This document shows positions 55,390 through 63,965 of a stretch of 64,000 nt of DNA, one piece after another; position 1 is the first letter of the stretch; every line of letters starts with the position of its first letter. The stretch is from assembly GCF_001976065.1 (NCBI RefSeq), contig NZ_MNAH01000001.1, forward strand, positions 1,320,412 to 1,384,411. Direction: 5' to 3'. A program made the translations under genes and the position numbers. This DNA is from Pseudomonas putida (GTDB lineage: Bacteria > Pseudomonadota > Gammaproteobacteria > Pseudomonadales > Pseudomonadaceae). Under the pieces are notes generated by a model. It saw only the letters and a program-made list of their open reading frames with translations. It did not search any database and had not been told where the DNA came from.

Positions 55390-56781
55390 TCAGGTCTCGT
55401 GGCGCAGATGGAAGGATTTGGCGCGGGTGAGGTGTTCATAACCCATGGATGACAGGGTGACGCCGCGTCCACTGTTTTTCACCCCGGTCCAGGCCAGGGC
55501 CGGGGCCAGGTAATCGCAGCGATTCATGAACAGGGTGCCGGTGTCGATCTCGTCGCCCAGGCGTTCGGCGGCGGCCAGGTCGCGGGTCCAGATTGAAGCG
55601 CTGAGGCCGAATTCGCTGTCGTTCATCAAGGCGATGGCTTGCTCGTCGCTGTCCACCGGCATGATGCCGACCACCGGGCCGAAGCTTTCATCGCGCATGA
55701 CCGACATTTGATGATTGACGTCGACCAACACTTGCGGGGCGAGGTAGGCGCTGCCCGGCACGTCGGCGGCAAACGCCCGCGGGTCGATCAGTGCCTTCGC
55801 GCCCAAGGCCTGCGCATCGGCAATCTGCCCGCGGACGAAATCCGCCGCCCCCGGACTCACCAGCGGTCCGAGGGTAGTGGCTTCGTCCAGCGGGTTGCCC
55901 AGCACGTATTGACGGGTCAAATCGGCGAAGCGTTCGACAAACGCCGGGTAGATGTTCTGGTCGACGTAGATACGTTCCACGGCGCAGCAGCTCTGCCCGC
56001 CATTGAAGAAACTGCCGTCCACCAGGTTTTCCACGGCATGTTCGAGGTCGGCGTCGGCCCGCACGTAGGCCGGGTCTTTGCCGCCGAGCTCCAGGCCGAC
56101 CCGCAGGAAACCCTCGACCGCAGCGCGTTGCATTTCCATGCCGGCTGCCACCGAGCCGGTAAAGTTCACCTGTTGCACCTGTCTGGAGCCGATGACCACG
56201 CCGGTATGGATGTGACTGAGCAGCAGGTTCTGGAACAACCCTTCTGGCAGGTTGGCGCGGCGCATGGCTTCGGCAAATCGCTCGCCCACCAGCAGCGTTT
56301 GCGAAGCGTGCTTGAGGATCACGCTGTTGCCGGCCATCAGTGCCGGAATGATCGTATTGACCGCTGTCAGGTAGGGGTAATTCCACGGAGCGACCACCAG
56401 CACGGTGCCCATTGGCTCACGCTTGATGTACCGGCGAAAGCCCGCGACGGGTTCGACTTCGAGCGCCGCCAGGGCTTGCGGCGCAATGGTGATCATGTAC
56501 CGGGCTCGCTCTTCGAAGCCGCGCAGTTCGCCGGCGCCATAGCGCACCGGACGGCCCATTTGCCAGGCCAGTTCGGGGACGATCTCATCCTTCATGGCCA
56601 GCATCGCGTCCACCGCGGCGCTGCAAAAAGCTGCGCGTTCGCTCAATGGCCGGCGCTTCCATTGCGCCTGGGCGCAGGTGGCCGCCGCCAGTGCCTGCTC
56701 GATCTGTACGATATCGGCGTACTGACGCTCGGCGAAGACCCGGCCATCGACCGGCGAGATGAGTTGAACAGTGTTGGTCAT
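55390..56781 (-). CDS. NAD-dependent aldehyde dehydrogenase
   Basis: This 463-residue ALDH has the cofactor region VVAPWNYPYLTAVNTIIPAL (near 130-149), FTGSVAAGME, base Glu in LELGGKDPAYV (near 236) and catalytic Cys in FNGGQSCCAVERIYV (near 270). The short N-terminus and SGRGVTLSSMGYEHLTRAKSFHLR end are like succinate-semialdehyde-type or gamma-glutamyl-aldehyde ALDHs. It lies between the ligase (7 nt) and the alcohol dehydrogenase (3 nt), so its substrate is probably an aldehyde made by the latter. Confidence 0.92.
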   Translation of the reverse strand: MTNTVQLISPVDGRVFAERQYADIVQIEQALAAATCAQAQWKRRPLSERAAFCSAAVDAMLAMKDEIVPELAWQMGRPVRYGAGELRGFEERARYMITIAPQALAALEVEPVAGFRRYIKREPMGTVLVVAPWNYPYLTAVNTIIPALMAGNSVILKHASQTLLVGERFAEAMRRANLPEGLFQNLLLSHIHTGVVIGSRQVQQVNFTGSVAAGMEMQRAAVEGFLRVGLELGGKDPAYVRADADLEHAVENLVDGSFFNGGQSCCAVERIYVDQNIYPAFVERFADLTRQYVLGNPLDEATTLGPLVSPGAADFVRGQIADAQALGAKALIDPRAFAADVPGSAYLAPQVLVDVNHQMSVMRDESFGPVVGIMPVDSDEQAIALMNDSEFGLSASIWTRDLAAAERLGDEIDTGTLFMNRCDYLAPALAWTGVKNSGRGVTLSSMGYEHLTRAKSFHLRHET

Positions 56782-56788
56782 GATGCTC

Positions 56789-58162
56789 TCAGTAGCGCTC
56801 GAAGCCGCGCTGCAGTTCCCAGTCGGTGATGCGCCGGTCGTACTCTTTCTGTTCCCATTCGGCGGTGTGCACGTAATGGTCGATCACCTCGTCGCCGAAG
56901 GCCTCGCGCAACATGCTGGACTCCTGCAGTGCGGCACAGGCCTCACGCAAAGTCTTGGAGACCTCAGGCAGATGCTCGTCAACGTAGGCATCGCCCTCGA
57001 AGGGCGCAGCGAGCTCAAGTTTTTCATCGATGCCCGCCAGCCCGGCGGCGATCAGGGCGGCGAAGGCCAGGTAAGGGTTCAGATCGGCGCCGCCGATGCG
57101 GCATTCGATGCGGATCGATTTGCTGGCCTCGGCGCACAGGCGAAAGCCGGCGGTGCGATTGTCCCGGCTCCACACCGCTCGGGTAGGGGCAAAGGTGCCG
57201 GCCTGAAAACGCTTGTAGGAATTGATATAGGGCGCAAGGAAACAGGTGATGTCGTTGGCGTACTTGAGCTGCCCGGCCACCCACGAACGCATCAGTTTGG
57301 ACATGCCGAACTCGGCCTTGGCGTCGAAGAACAACGGCTTTTTGGCGTTCTTGTCCCACAGCGAATTGTGGATGTGGCTGCTGGAACCGGCGGCGTCATA
57401 GCGCCACTTGGCCATGAAGGTGATCGCCTTGCCCTGGAGTTGAGCGATCTCCTTGCAAGCGTGCTTGATGATGACGTGATGGTCGGCCATGGTCATGGCA
57501 TCGGCGTAACGGATATTGATTTCTTCCTGGCCCGGGCCCCATTCGCCCTTGGAATTTTCCACCGGGATGCCGCTGGCCTGGAGGTGCTTGCGGATCGCCC
57601 GCAGCACCGGCTCTTCGCGGGTGGTCTGCAGGATGTTGTAATCCTCGATGTAGTGCCCGGCGGTTTTTGGCTTGAGGTAGTTGCGCTTGTGGATGGCCTC
57701 GTAGCTCTCGTCGAACAGGTAGAACTCCAGTTCCGAGGCGAACATGCCGGTGTAGCCGCGTTCACGCAGGCGCTCGACCTGTTTTTTCAGGATCGCCCGC
57801 GGGCTGTGGGGCAAGTCCTGGCGATGGTGATGGTCCAGCACATCGCACAGCACCAGCGCCGTGCACTCGAGCCAGGGCACCTTGCGCAAGGTGCGCATGT
57901 CGGGCTTGAGCACGAAGTCGCCGTAACCTTTGCTCCAGCTGGCAGCGGCGTAACCCGGCACCGGCTCCATGTCGATGTCGTCGGCCAGCAGGTAATTGCA
58001 GCAGTGGGTTTCTTCATGGCCGCTGTCGATGAAAAACTCGACCTGGAAGCGTTTGCCCACCAGGCGGCCCTGCATGTCGACCATGCACACCAGAACGGTA
58101 TCGATTTCGCCTGAGGCGGCAGCACGCTTGAGTTGGTCAAAACTGAGTAACGGCTCGGTCAT
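56789..58162 (-). CDS. Glutamine-synthetase-family gamma-glutamylamide ligase (PuuA/IpuC-like)
   Basis: This 457-residue protein has the GS beta-Grasp N-terminus and catalytic domain: FASELEFYLFD (metal Glu, near 150), HHVIIKHACKEIAQLQGKAITFMAKW (near 240-265), SSSHIHNSLWD and NRTAGFRLCAEASKSIRIECRIGGADLNPYLA (near 340-370). The family couples glutamate to an amine with ATP, as PuuA does for putrescine. It is first in an operon with ALDH and alcohol dehydrogenase but without a PuuB-type oxidase, which favours an amino alcohol or related amine over putrescine. The start at 58162 has AGGA 8 nt upstream. Confidence 0.9.
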   Translation of the reverse strand: MTEPLLSFDQLKRAAASGEIDTVLVCMVDMQGRLVGKRFQVEFFIDSGHEETHCCNYLLADDIDMEPVPGYAAASWSKGYGDFVLKPDMRTLRKVPWLECTALVLCDVLDHHHRQDLPHSPRAILKKQVERLRERGYTGMFASELEFYLFDESYEAIHKRNYLKPKTAGHYIEDYNILQTTREEPVLRAIRKHLQASGIPVENSKGEWGPGQEEINIRYADAMTMADHHVIIKHACKEIAQLQGKAITFMAKWRYDAAGSSSHIHNSLWDKNAKKPLFFDAKAEFGMSKLMRSWVAGQLKYANDITCFLAPYINSYKRFQAGTFAPTRAVWSRDNRTAGFRLCAEASKSIRIECRIGGADLNPYLAFAALIAAGLAGIDEKLELAAPFEGDAYVDEHLPEVSKTLREACAALQESSMLREAFGDEVIDHYVHTAEWEQKEYDRRITDWELQRGFERY

Positions 58163-58377
58163 CACGGCAATCCTGCGCAAATTGTCTGGGCCTGTCTGAG
58201 ATAGCTGTTGCAGACGCTCTCCAGAAAAACCAACAACTGCCGCCGCGAGCATCAAGGGCAATAAGCTGACGTAAGCTTAGCCTACTGTCGCTTTTCGCAA
58301 GTTTTTGCTGTGAAGGCTTTGTTAGCCTCTACAGTCGTTGAGTGGCTACTTTCAAACCCTTGGAGAGGAGGGCAGAC

Positions 58378-58764
58378 ATGCAACGATTTACGGGTGGATG
58401 CCTGTGCGGCGATGTCCGGCTTGTGGCGGTGGGGCAACCGTACCGGGTCGGTCTTTGTCACTGCCTCGATTGTCGCAAGCACCATGGGGCGCTCTTTCAC
58501 GCTTCGGCGATATTCCCTGAGGACGCGGTGACGATCGAGGGCGAAACCCGGGACTATGCCGGGCGCCATTTCTGTCCTCGCTGTGGCTCGTCGGTGTTTG
58601 CCCGCAGCAATGACGAGGTCGAAGTGAACCTGGGTTCATTCGATGCGCCTGACCAGTTCACGCCTACCTACGAAAGCTGGACGGTGCGGCGTGAGGCCTG
58701 GTTGCCGGCGTTTGCGCTCGCTCGGCACTATGAGCGTGATCGAGAAGGCAACGGTCGTCTGTAG
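58378..58764 (+). CDS. GFA-family (glutathione-dependent formaldehyde-activating / CENP-V-like) protein
   Basis: This 128-residue small zinc protein has the GFA motif set: GGCLCGDVRL (residues 6-15), LCHCLDCRKHHG (near 26-37) and HFCPRCGSSVFAR (near 64-76). The Cys residues bind two zinc ions. The family includes proteins of uncertain enzymatic role, and formaldehyde activity is not proven for most. A GGAGAGGAGGG stretch before the ATG fixes the start. A REP cluster follows directly. Confidence 0.92.
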   Translation: MQRFTGGCLCGDVRLVAVGQPYRVGLCHCLDCRKHHGALFHASAIFPEDAVTIEGETRDYAGRHFCPRCGSSVFARSNDEVEVNLGSFDAPDQFTPTYESWTVRREAWLPAFALARHYERDREGNGRL

Positions 58765-58931
58765 GAGCTGGCTTGCCAGCGAAAGCGGCGTATCAATCAC
58801 CCGTGATGTTGGATGTGCCGGCCTCATCGCTGGCAAGCCAGCTCCTACAGGTGCCTGCAGCGCATACAAAAGCTGTGTATGGCACAAATCCCCCGTAGGA
58901 GCTGGCTTGCCAGCGAAAGCGGCGTACCAGT
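58759..58931. repeat. REP cluster (three elements)
   Basis: Forward GTAGGAGCTGGCTTGCCAGC near 58762, inverted GCTGGCAAGCCAGCTCCTAC near 58830 and forward again near 58896, with the flank AAAGCGGCGTA(T/C)CA repeated after both forward copies. Confidence 0.9.
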
Positions 58932-59039
58932 CACCCGTGATTTTGAGAGGTGTCCGTTAGGCGCTATCTCCTGGCTTTTTAGCGTTAGCCGGCAATTTGG
59001 GGGCGCGCTAGAGTGGTCGCAACGTTCCCGGCCGCCTGG

Positions 59040-60047
59040 ATGCCCCTGATGACCCGCCCCCGTTTCTTGCCCGACAACTTCACCCTGACCCTGGTCGGCG
59101 TGGTCCTGCTCGCCAGCCTGTTGCCCGCCAGTGGCCAGGTGGCCGTGGGCTTTGGCTGGTTGACCAACGGCGCCATTGCGCTGCTGTTTTTCCTCCACGG
59201 GGCAAAGCTCTCCCGGGAATCGATCATTGCCGGTGCCGGTCACTGGCGCCTGCACTTGCTGGTGTTCGGCCTGACCTTCGTCCTGTTCCCGCTGCTCGGC
59301 CTGGCGCTCAAGCCATTGCTGTCACCGCTGATCGGCGCCGACCTGTACATGGGCATGCTTTACCTCTGCGCGCTGCCGGCCACGGTGCAGTCGGCGATCG
59401 CCTTTACCTCCCTGGCACGAGGCAACATCCCGGCGGCGATTTGCAGCGCGGCAGCGTCCAGTCTGTTCGGGATCTTTCTCACGCCCTTGCTGGTGACCTT
59501 GCTGTTGGACGTGCACGGCGAGGGTGGCTCGACCCTGGACGCGATCCTGAAGATCAGCCTGCAGTTGTTGCTGCCGTTCATTGCCGGGCAGATCGCTCGC
59601 CGCTGGATCGGCGCCTGGGTGGCGCGCAACAAGAACTGGCTGAAATTTGTCGATCAGGGCTCGATCCTGCTGGTGGTGTACGGTGCTTTCAGCGAAGCGG
59701 TGATCGAAGGCATCTGGCACCAGATCCCGTTGCGTGACCTGGCCGGGCTGGTGGTCGCCTGCTGCGTGGTGCTGGGGCTGGTGTTGGTGGCCTCCACGGT
59801 GCTGGGCAAGGCCCTGGGTTTCAACCAGCAAGACCGCATCACCATTCTTTTCTGTGGCTCGAAAAAAAGCCTGGCCACGGGCGTGCCGATGGCTCAGGTG
59901 CTGTTCGCCGGCAGCACCATTGGCGTGTTGATCCTGCCGCTGATGCTGTTCCACCAGATCCAGCTGATGGTCTGCGCAGTGCTTGCCCAGCGCTTCGCCA
60001 ATCGCCCTGAATCGGTGCCCGAACTGATGGGACAGGTCGATCCTTGA
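59040..60047 (+). CDS. Bile-acid:sodium symporter-family (BASS) transporter, YfeH-like
   Basis: This protein of about 335 residues has nine or ten TM helices. It aligns from memory to E. coli YfeH: FTLTLVGVVLLASLLPASG, GAIALLFFLHGAKLSRESIIAG, ATVQSAIAFTSLARGN and the C-terminal FCGSKKSLATGVPMAQVLF, which is the BASS core. Substrate for YfeH is not established. Two near-adjacent ATGs (59040 and 59049) are both possible starts, and the ribosome-binding site is weak. It is followed by a tRNA gene. Confidence 0.85.
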   Translation: MPLMTRPRFLPDNFTLTLVGVVLLASLLPASGQVAVGFGWLTNGAIALLFFLHGAKLSRESIIAGAGHWRLHLLVFGLTFVLFPLLGLALKPLLSPLIGADLYMGMLYLCALPATVQSAIAFTSLARGNIPAAICSAAASSLFGIFLTPLLVTLLLDVHGEGGSTLDAILKISLQLLLPFIAGQIARRWIGAWVARNKNWLKFVDQGSILLVVYGAFSEAVIEGIWHQIPLRDLAGLVVACCVVLGLVLVASTVLGKALGFNQQDRITILFCGSKKSLATGVPMAQVLFAGSTIGVLILPLMLFHQIQLMVCAVLAQRFANRPESVPELMGQVDP

Positions 60048-60168
60048 TGGTAAGTCGCTGTTTTAAAATAAAATAATTGGGCGAGGGGGTTCCCAGGCGG
60101 CAAGAATGTTGGTAAATTGCCGCCCATTCCTGCTGAGGGCCTTCCCCGGCTCTCCAGGCAGTAGCTAC

Positions 60169-60243
60169 AGGGGCGTCGCCAAGCGGTAAGGCAGCAGGTT
60201 TTGATCCTGCCATGCGTTGGTTCGAATCCAGCCGCCCCTGCCA
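60169..60243 (+). tRNA. tRNA-Gln (anticodon UUG)
   Basis: A 75-nt cloverleaf with acceptor AGGGGCG pairing with CGCCCCT, discriminator G and encoded CCA at 60241-60243. The anticodon stem GCAGG/CCTGC encloses TTTTGAT, giving anticodon TTG (Gln). The T-arm has GGTTCGAATCC. It is transcribed alone and ends in a strong terminator 8 bp later. Confidence 0.95.
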
Positions 60244-60251
60244 TATTTCTG

Positions 60252-60288
60252 ATAACCCCCACTCACGCACTGCGCGAGTGGGGGTTAT
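60252..60288 (+). terminator. Intrinsic terminator after tRNA-Gln
   Basis: ATAACCCCCACTC (60252-60264) pairs perfectly with GAGTGGGGGTTAT (60276-60288) around an 11-nt loop, then TGCATTCT. Between this and 60568 no further gene was recognised; the region presumably contains the promoter for the transporter. Confidence 0.9.
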
Positions 60289-60568
60289 TGCATTCTGTAC
60301 ATCCCCCCTCGCAACAAAATATCTTCCAACGGCACAAAGTCTCGGTTGCAGGCTCATTCGCTTGATTCCGTTTGCCCGTGATGGCGAGTGGATATCTGCA
60401 AGAAGCCGATTATGCTCAATGAAACCTTGCAGCGATGCGAGGCCGTCAGCCTGTGTGCATGCTTTGCGCAATCCGTAATCCGATGACATCAGCCCCAGGG
60501 CCAGGGTGCGGCAACAAGAAGATAGTGGGGTACTCCGGCCTATAACAAGAGAAAGACGGAGACGACTC

Positions 60569-62245
60569 ATGGCCGCAATCGACAACACCACCGCGGGTAA
60601 CGCGCCCCAGCACGGGATCACCAAGGAGGAGCGCAAGGTCATCTTCGCCTCGTCCTTGGGCACCGTGTTCGAATGGTACGACTTCTACCTCTACGGCTCC
60701 CTCGCCGCGATCATTGCCAAGCACTTCTTCGCCGGCGTCAACGAGACCACGTCCTTCATCTTTGCCTTGCTCGCGTTCGCTGCAGGCTTCGCCGTGCGCC
60801 CCTTCGGCGCCATCGTGTTCGGCCGACTGGGCGACATGATCGGGCGCAAGCACACCTTCCTGATCACCATCGTAATCATGGGTGTCTCCACGGCCATCGT
60901 TGGTTTCCTGCCCGGTTACGCGACCATTGGCGTGGCCGCCCCGATCATCCTGATTACCCTGCGCCTGTTGCAAGGCCTGGCCCTGGGTGGCGAGTACGGC
61001 GGGGCGGCGACCTACGTGGCCGAACACGCACCCAAGGGCAAGCGCGGCTACTTCACCTCGTGGATCCAGACCACCGCCACCCTCGGCCTGTTCCTTTCGC
61101 TGCTGGTGATCCTTGCCTGCCGCACCGTGCTTGGCACCGAGGCGTTCGAAGCCTGGGGCTGGCGGATTCCCTTCCTGCTGTCGATCCTGCTGCTGATCGT
61201 CTCCGTCTACATCCGCCTGCAACTCAGCGAATCGCCGGTGTTCGTGAAGATGAAGGCCGAGGGCAAGGCCTCCAAGGCGCCGCTGACCGAATCCTTCGCC
61301 CGTTGGGAAAACCTCAAGATCGTGATCATGGCGCTGCTCGGCGGTACCGCCGGCCAGGCCGTCGTCTGGTACACCGGGCAGTTCTACGCGTTGTTCTTCC
61401 TGCTGCAGACCCTCAAGATCGACGCGCAGACCGCCAACCTGCTGATTGCCGGTTCGCTGCTGATCGGTACGCCGTTCTTCGTCATCTTCGGCAGCCTGTC
61501 CGACCGCATCGGGCGCAAGGGCATCATCATGGCCGGTTGCATCCTCGCGGCGCTGACCTACTTCCCGATCTTCAATGCGTTGACCCAGTACGGTAACCCC
61601 GACGTGTTCATCGCACAGGAGAAGAACCCGGTCACGGTGATCGCCGATCCCGACCAGTGTTCGTTTCAGTTCGACCCGGTGGGCAAGGCCAAATTCACCA
61701 GCTCCTGCGACCTGGCCAAGACCGTGTTGGCCAAACGGGCCATCCCCTACAAGAACGAGAAGGCCGAGCCGGGAACTGTCGCGCAGGTTCGTATCGGCGA
61801 CAAAGTGATCCCCAGCTTCGAAGGCACCGGCATGCCGGCCGCCGACTTCAAGACCCGCAACGACGCCTTCATCGCAACCCTGGGCACCGCCCTCAAGGAC
61901 GCCGGCTACCCCGAGAAAGCCGACCCGGCCAAGACCAACTACCCGATGGTGCTGCTGCTCCTGACCATCCTGGTGATCTACGTGACCATGGTCTACGGCC
62001 CGATCGCCGCCTGGCTGGTGGAACTCTTCCCGGCGCGCATCCGCTACACCTCGATGTCACTGCCATACCACATCGGCAACGGTTGGTTCGGCGGATTCCT
62101 GCCAACAGTGGCTTTCGCCATGGTCGCGGCCACGGGCGATATCTACTATGGGCTGTGGTACCCGATCGTGATCGCGGTGATGACGGCGATCCTGGGTACG
62201 TTCTTCCTGCCGGAGACGAAGGATCGGGAGATTCATCACACTTGA
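60569..62245 (+). CDS. MFS transporter, metabolite:H+ symporter (MHS) family with central insertion
   Basis: This 558-residue protein has 12 TM helices. MHS signatures are present: ASSLGTVFEWYDFYLYGSLAAI (near 28-49), RPFGAIVFGRLGDMIGRKHTFL (near 76-97) and RLLQGLALGGEYGGAATYVAEHAP (near 132-155). An unusual polar region of about 100 residues (near 335-440; ADPDQCSFQFDPVGK, two Cys) interrupts helices 8 and 9 and is much larger than in shikimate or ketoglutarate carriers. The substrate is unknown. GGAG before 60569 fixes the start. Confidence 0.87.
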   Translation: MAAIDNTTAGNAPQHGITKEERKVIFASSLGTVFEWYDFYLYGSLAAIIAKHFFAGVNETTSFIFALLAFAAGFAVRPFGAIVFGRLGDMIGRKHTFLITIVIMGVSTAIVGFLPGYATIGVAAPIILITLRLLQGLALGGEYGGAATYVAEHAPKGKRGYFTSWIQTTATLGLFLSLLVILACRTVLGTEAFEAWGWRIPFLLSILLLIVSVYIRLQLSESPVFVKMKAEGKASKAPLTESFARWENLKIVIMALLGGTAGQAVVWYTGQFYALFFLLQTLKIDAQTANLLIAGSLLIGTPFFVIFGSLSDRIGRKGIIMAGCILAALTYFPIFNALTQYGNPDVFIAQEKNPVTVIADPDQCSFQFDPVGKAKFTSSCDLAKTVLAKRAIPYKNEKAEPGTVAQVRIGDKVIPSFEGTGMPAADFKTRNDAFIATLGTALKDAGYPEKADPAKTNYPMVLLLLTILVIYVTMVYGPIAAWLVELFPARIRYTSMSLPYHIGNGWFGGFLPTVAFAMVAATGDIYYGLWYPIVIAVMTAILGTFFLPETKDREIHHT

Positions 62246-62351
62246 AATCTGTTGGAGCCAGCGGTGCGGCTGTCCGCTGCCCGCTCGCTCCTTCAGCTAA
62301 GGCGTAGGAAATCGCCTTCTGATATTCACTCTGTAGATACCGTCTTGAACC

Positions 62352-62519
62352 TCACCGGGCAAGCGCAAGTTTCGGGTCATAGGGTTGGCCCGACTTGAGC
62401 ACGCCGTAAACGAAGTGCAGCAGCTTGCGCATCGCCGCACAGATGATCTGCTTGGGGGCCTTGCCGTTGGCCTTCAGGCGGTCTTTCATAGCTTTGATCG
62501 CCTCATTATGCTGCTCCTT
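62352..62519 (-). pseudogene. C-terminal remnant of an IS110-family transposase
   Basis: The minus-strand frame ends with AMRKLLHFVYGVLKSGQPYD, the characteristic C-terminus of IS110/IS116/IS902 transposases. Only about 50 residues remain; the N-terminal RuvC-like domain is absent. The preceding codons in the frame (62520-62591) do not resemble a transposase. It marks an old, decayed insertion between the MHS transporter and the lipoprotein gene. Confidence 0.75.
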
Positions 62520-62601
62520 TTTAGTTGCCGGAATTGGCGGTGTTGTTTCTAAGGTGTGAGTCGTGCGTGTTACCAGTTGCACCCTGCCCATCAGGAAATA
62601 C

Positions 62602-62805
62602 TCAGGCTTCTCCGAACAGTATCCATTTGATATTTTCCTCTTCGACGATCACTCGGTCGGCGAGCAAGAAGCGGCTGTGGCGCCTTTGGATTCTTAGTGT
62701 TGACAGGATTTCGCCCTTCTCGAAACGGCGAATTTGTGCACCTTCGAGGCGCGAGAAAAACTGGCTACCTATATCTGCTTTCCAGTAGCCAGACTGCGGG
62801 CAGGC
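62602..62805 (-). pseudogene. In-frame continuation of the DUF6396/Sel1 lipoprotein beyond its stop codon
   Basis: Directly after the TAA at 62806-62808 the same frame stays open for 67 codons to TGA at 62602-62604. It starts ACPQSGYWKADIGSQF and ends IKWILFGEA. It reads as real protein (balanced hydrophobic/charged residues, Trp and aromatic positions). The junction CNSG-stop-ACPQSGYW resembles an uninterrupted CxSGxxCPQTGxW segment seen in related proteins (memory). One base change (for example GAA to TAA) would explain it. Confidence 0.6.
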
Positions 62806-63888
62806 TTAGCCGCTGTTGCAGGTCGGCCTGGGGGAAGTAGCCTGGATGAAGCCGGGAGAATCCGGCAGCGGTCGGCCGGTGGCGGGATCGAGGGCTTTGC
62901 CCTTGGCCAAACTAAGAATCAGCGCTTCACTGGGTTTTTCTGGTGGGATGTTTGCCAGGCGTTCTTCCAGCCATTGCAGCTTGCCTTCCCAGGCGGGCAA
63001 CTCGGCGGGTGGCAGCGGGACGATCTCGTTGATCTCGGGGACTTTGGGATTGGCGTAGGAGTAGTCCGAGAGGATTTTCCAGATTTTTTTGTAGCGATCG
63101 GCGCGTTCGAGGTCTTCTTGTTGGCACAGGTAGTACAACCGATCATTCGGCTCCGGACCACGGAAGCCCTCGGTCAAAAAAGAAGCCGAAGTACTATCAC
63201 CGGCAGCTGCCCCAAGTTGGAATGCTTCGAGTGCCTCTTGAAAATGCCCATCTATCGACAAATCAACACCGAGTGCTCTTGCAGCTTTACCGTTTCCTTG
63301 CGCCCCAGCACAACGGCGCATTAGCCGGGCAACGTCCGGGGCAATGTTGATCGGCGCTAACTTGTCGGCGATATATGTCTGGCCTTGTGCATTCCCTTGA
63401 TCGGCGGACTTGCGGTAGTAACGCAACGCCATTTCGTGATCCTGCTGCAACCCGGCCGAACCATGCTGCAGAAAAATGCCGACAAAGTAATATCCCGCTG
63501 CCACGCCCGCGTCGATCAGTTGCTCACTCATGCGCAAATGCTCTTCACCACGGAGTTTGAAGAAACCGCGCATCGCACCGTTCTGTAGATTGATATTGGC
63601 CTTGTAGTGTCCGTTCTCACTGGCGATGCGGTATAGACGTTCGATCTCTCCATCAACAGTCTTGTCCTGCTTGAGTTGGTTATTCTTTTGCAACCAGCGC
63701 GCGTAGCGGAATAGCACATCGGCCTCCGCGGGAGCCTCAGGTATCTGCTCGTGCACACAGTTAAAAGCCATCCTGGCCTTGGCTTCAGTTAAAGGGTTCA
63801 AGGGCATTTTCTCGGTCGAAGTAGAAGTAGGGTTACTGGTGTCGCAGGCAACCAGCAGCAGGCAAAAAAGCAAGAGCACGAGACGCAT
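62806..63888 (-). CDS. Sel1-repeat / DUF6396-like lipoprotein, probably truncated by an in-frame stop
   Basis: From the chosen ATG this is 360 residues. The N-terminus is a lipoprotein signal (LLVAC, Cys15) with Asp at +2, a residue that favours inner-membrane retention in E. coli. The middle has Sel1-type helical pairs (MALRYYRKSADQGNAQGQTY near 165-185; EALEAFQLGAAAGDS near 215-230). The start at 63888 has AGGAT 9 nt upstream, in preference to 63975. Proteins of this type often sit by polymorphic toxin genes and can be immunity proteins, but no toxin is visible here. The frame continues beyond the stop (see 62602-62805). Confidence 0.75.
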   Translation of the reverse strand: MRLVLLLFCLLLVACDTSNPTSTSTEKMPLNPLTEAKARMAFNCVHEQIPEAPAEADVLFRYARWLQKNNQLKQDKTVDGEIERLYRIASENGHYKANINLQNGAMRGFFKLRGEEHLRMSEQLIDAGVAAGYYFVGIFLQHGSAGLQQDHEMALRYYRKSADQGNAQGQTYIADKLAPINIAPDVARLMRRCAGAQGNGKAARALGVDLSIDGHFQEALEAFQLGAAAGDSTSASFLTEGFRGPEPNDRLYYLCQQEDLERADRYKKIWKILSDYSYANPKVPEINEIVPLPPAELPAWEGKLQWLEERLANIPPEKPSEALILSLAKGKALDPATGRPLPDSPGFIQATSPRPTCNSG

Positions 63889-63965
63889 CAGTCGAGATCC
63901 TTCGGGTGGCTTTGTCGTAATAAAAATTGACGAGCGAAGCACAGGGCGCATTCTTCTTTTACTGA

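Noticed and set aside
60169..60600. tRNA-Gln as an integration site with an adjacent island
   Set aside because: No integrase, no duplicated tRNA 3' end and ordinary genes on both sides; the IS110 remnant is too far and too short to argue for an island.
62525..62788. 87-residue plus-strand open frame near the IS110 remnant
   Set aside because: It overlaps on the opposite strand the in-frame continuation of the lipoprotein, which reads more like protein.
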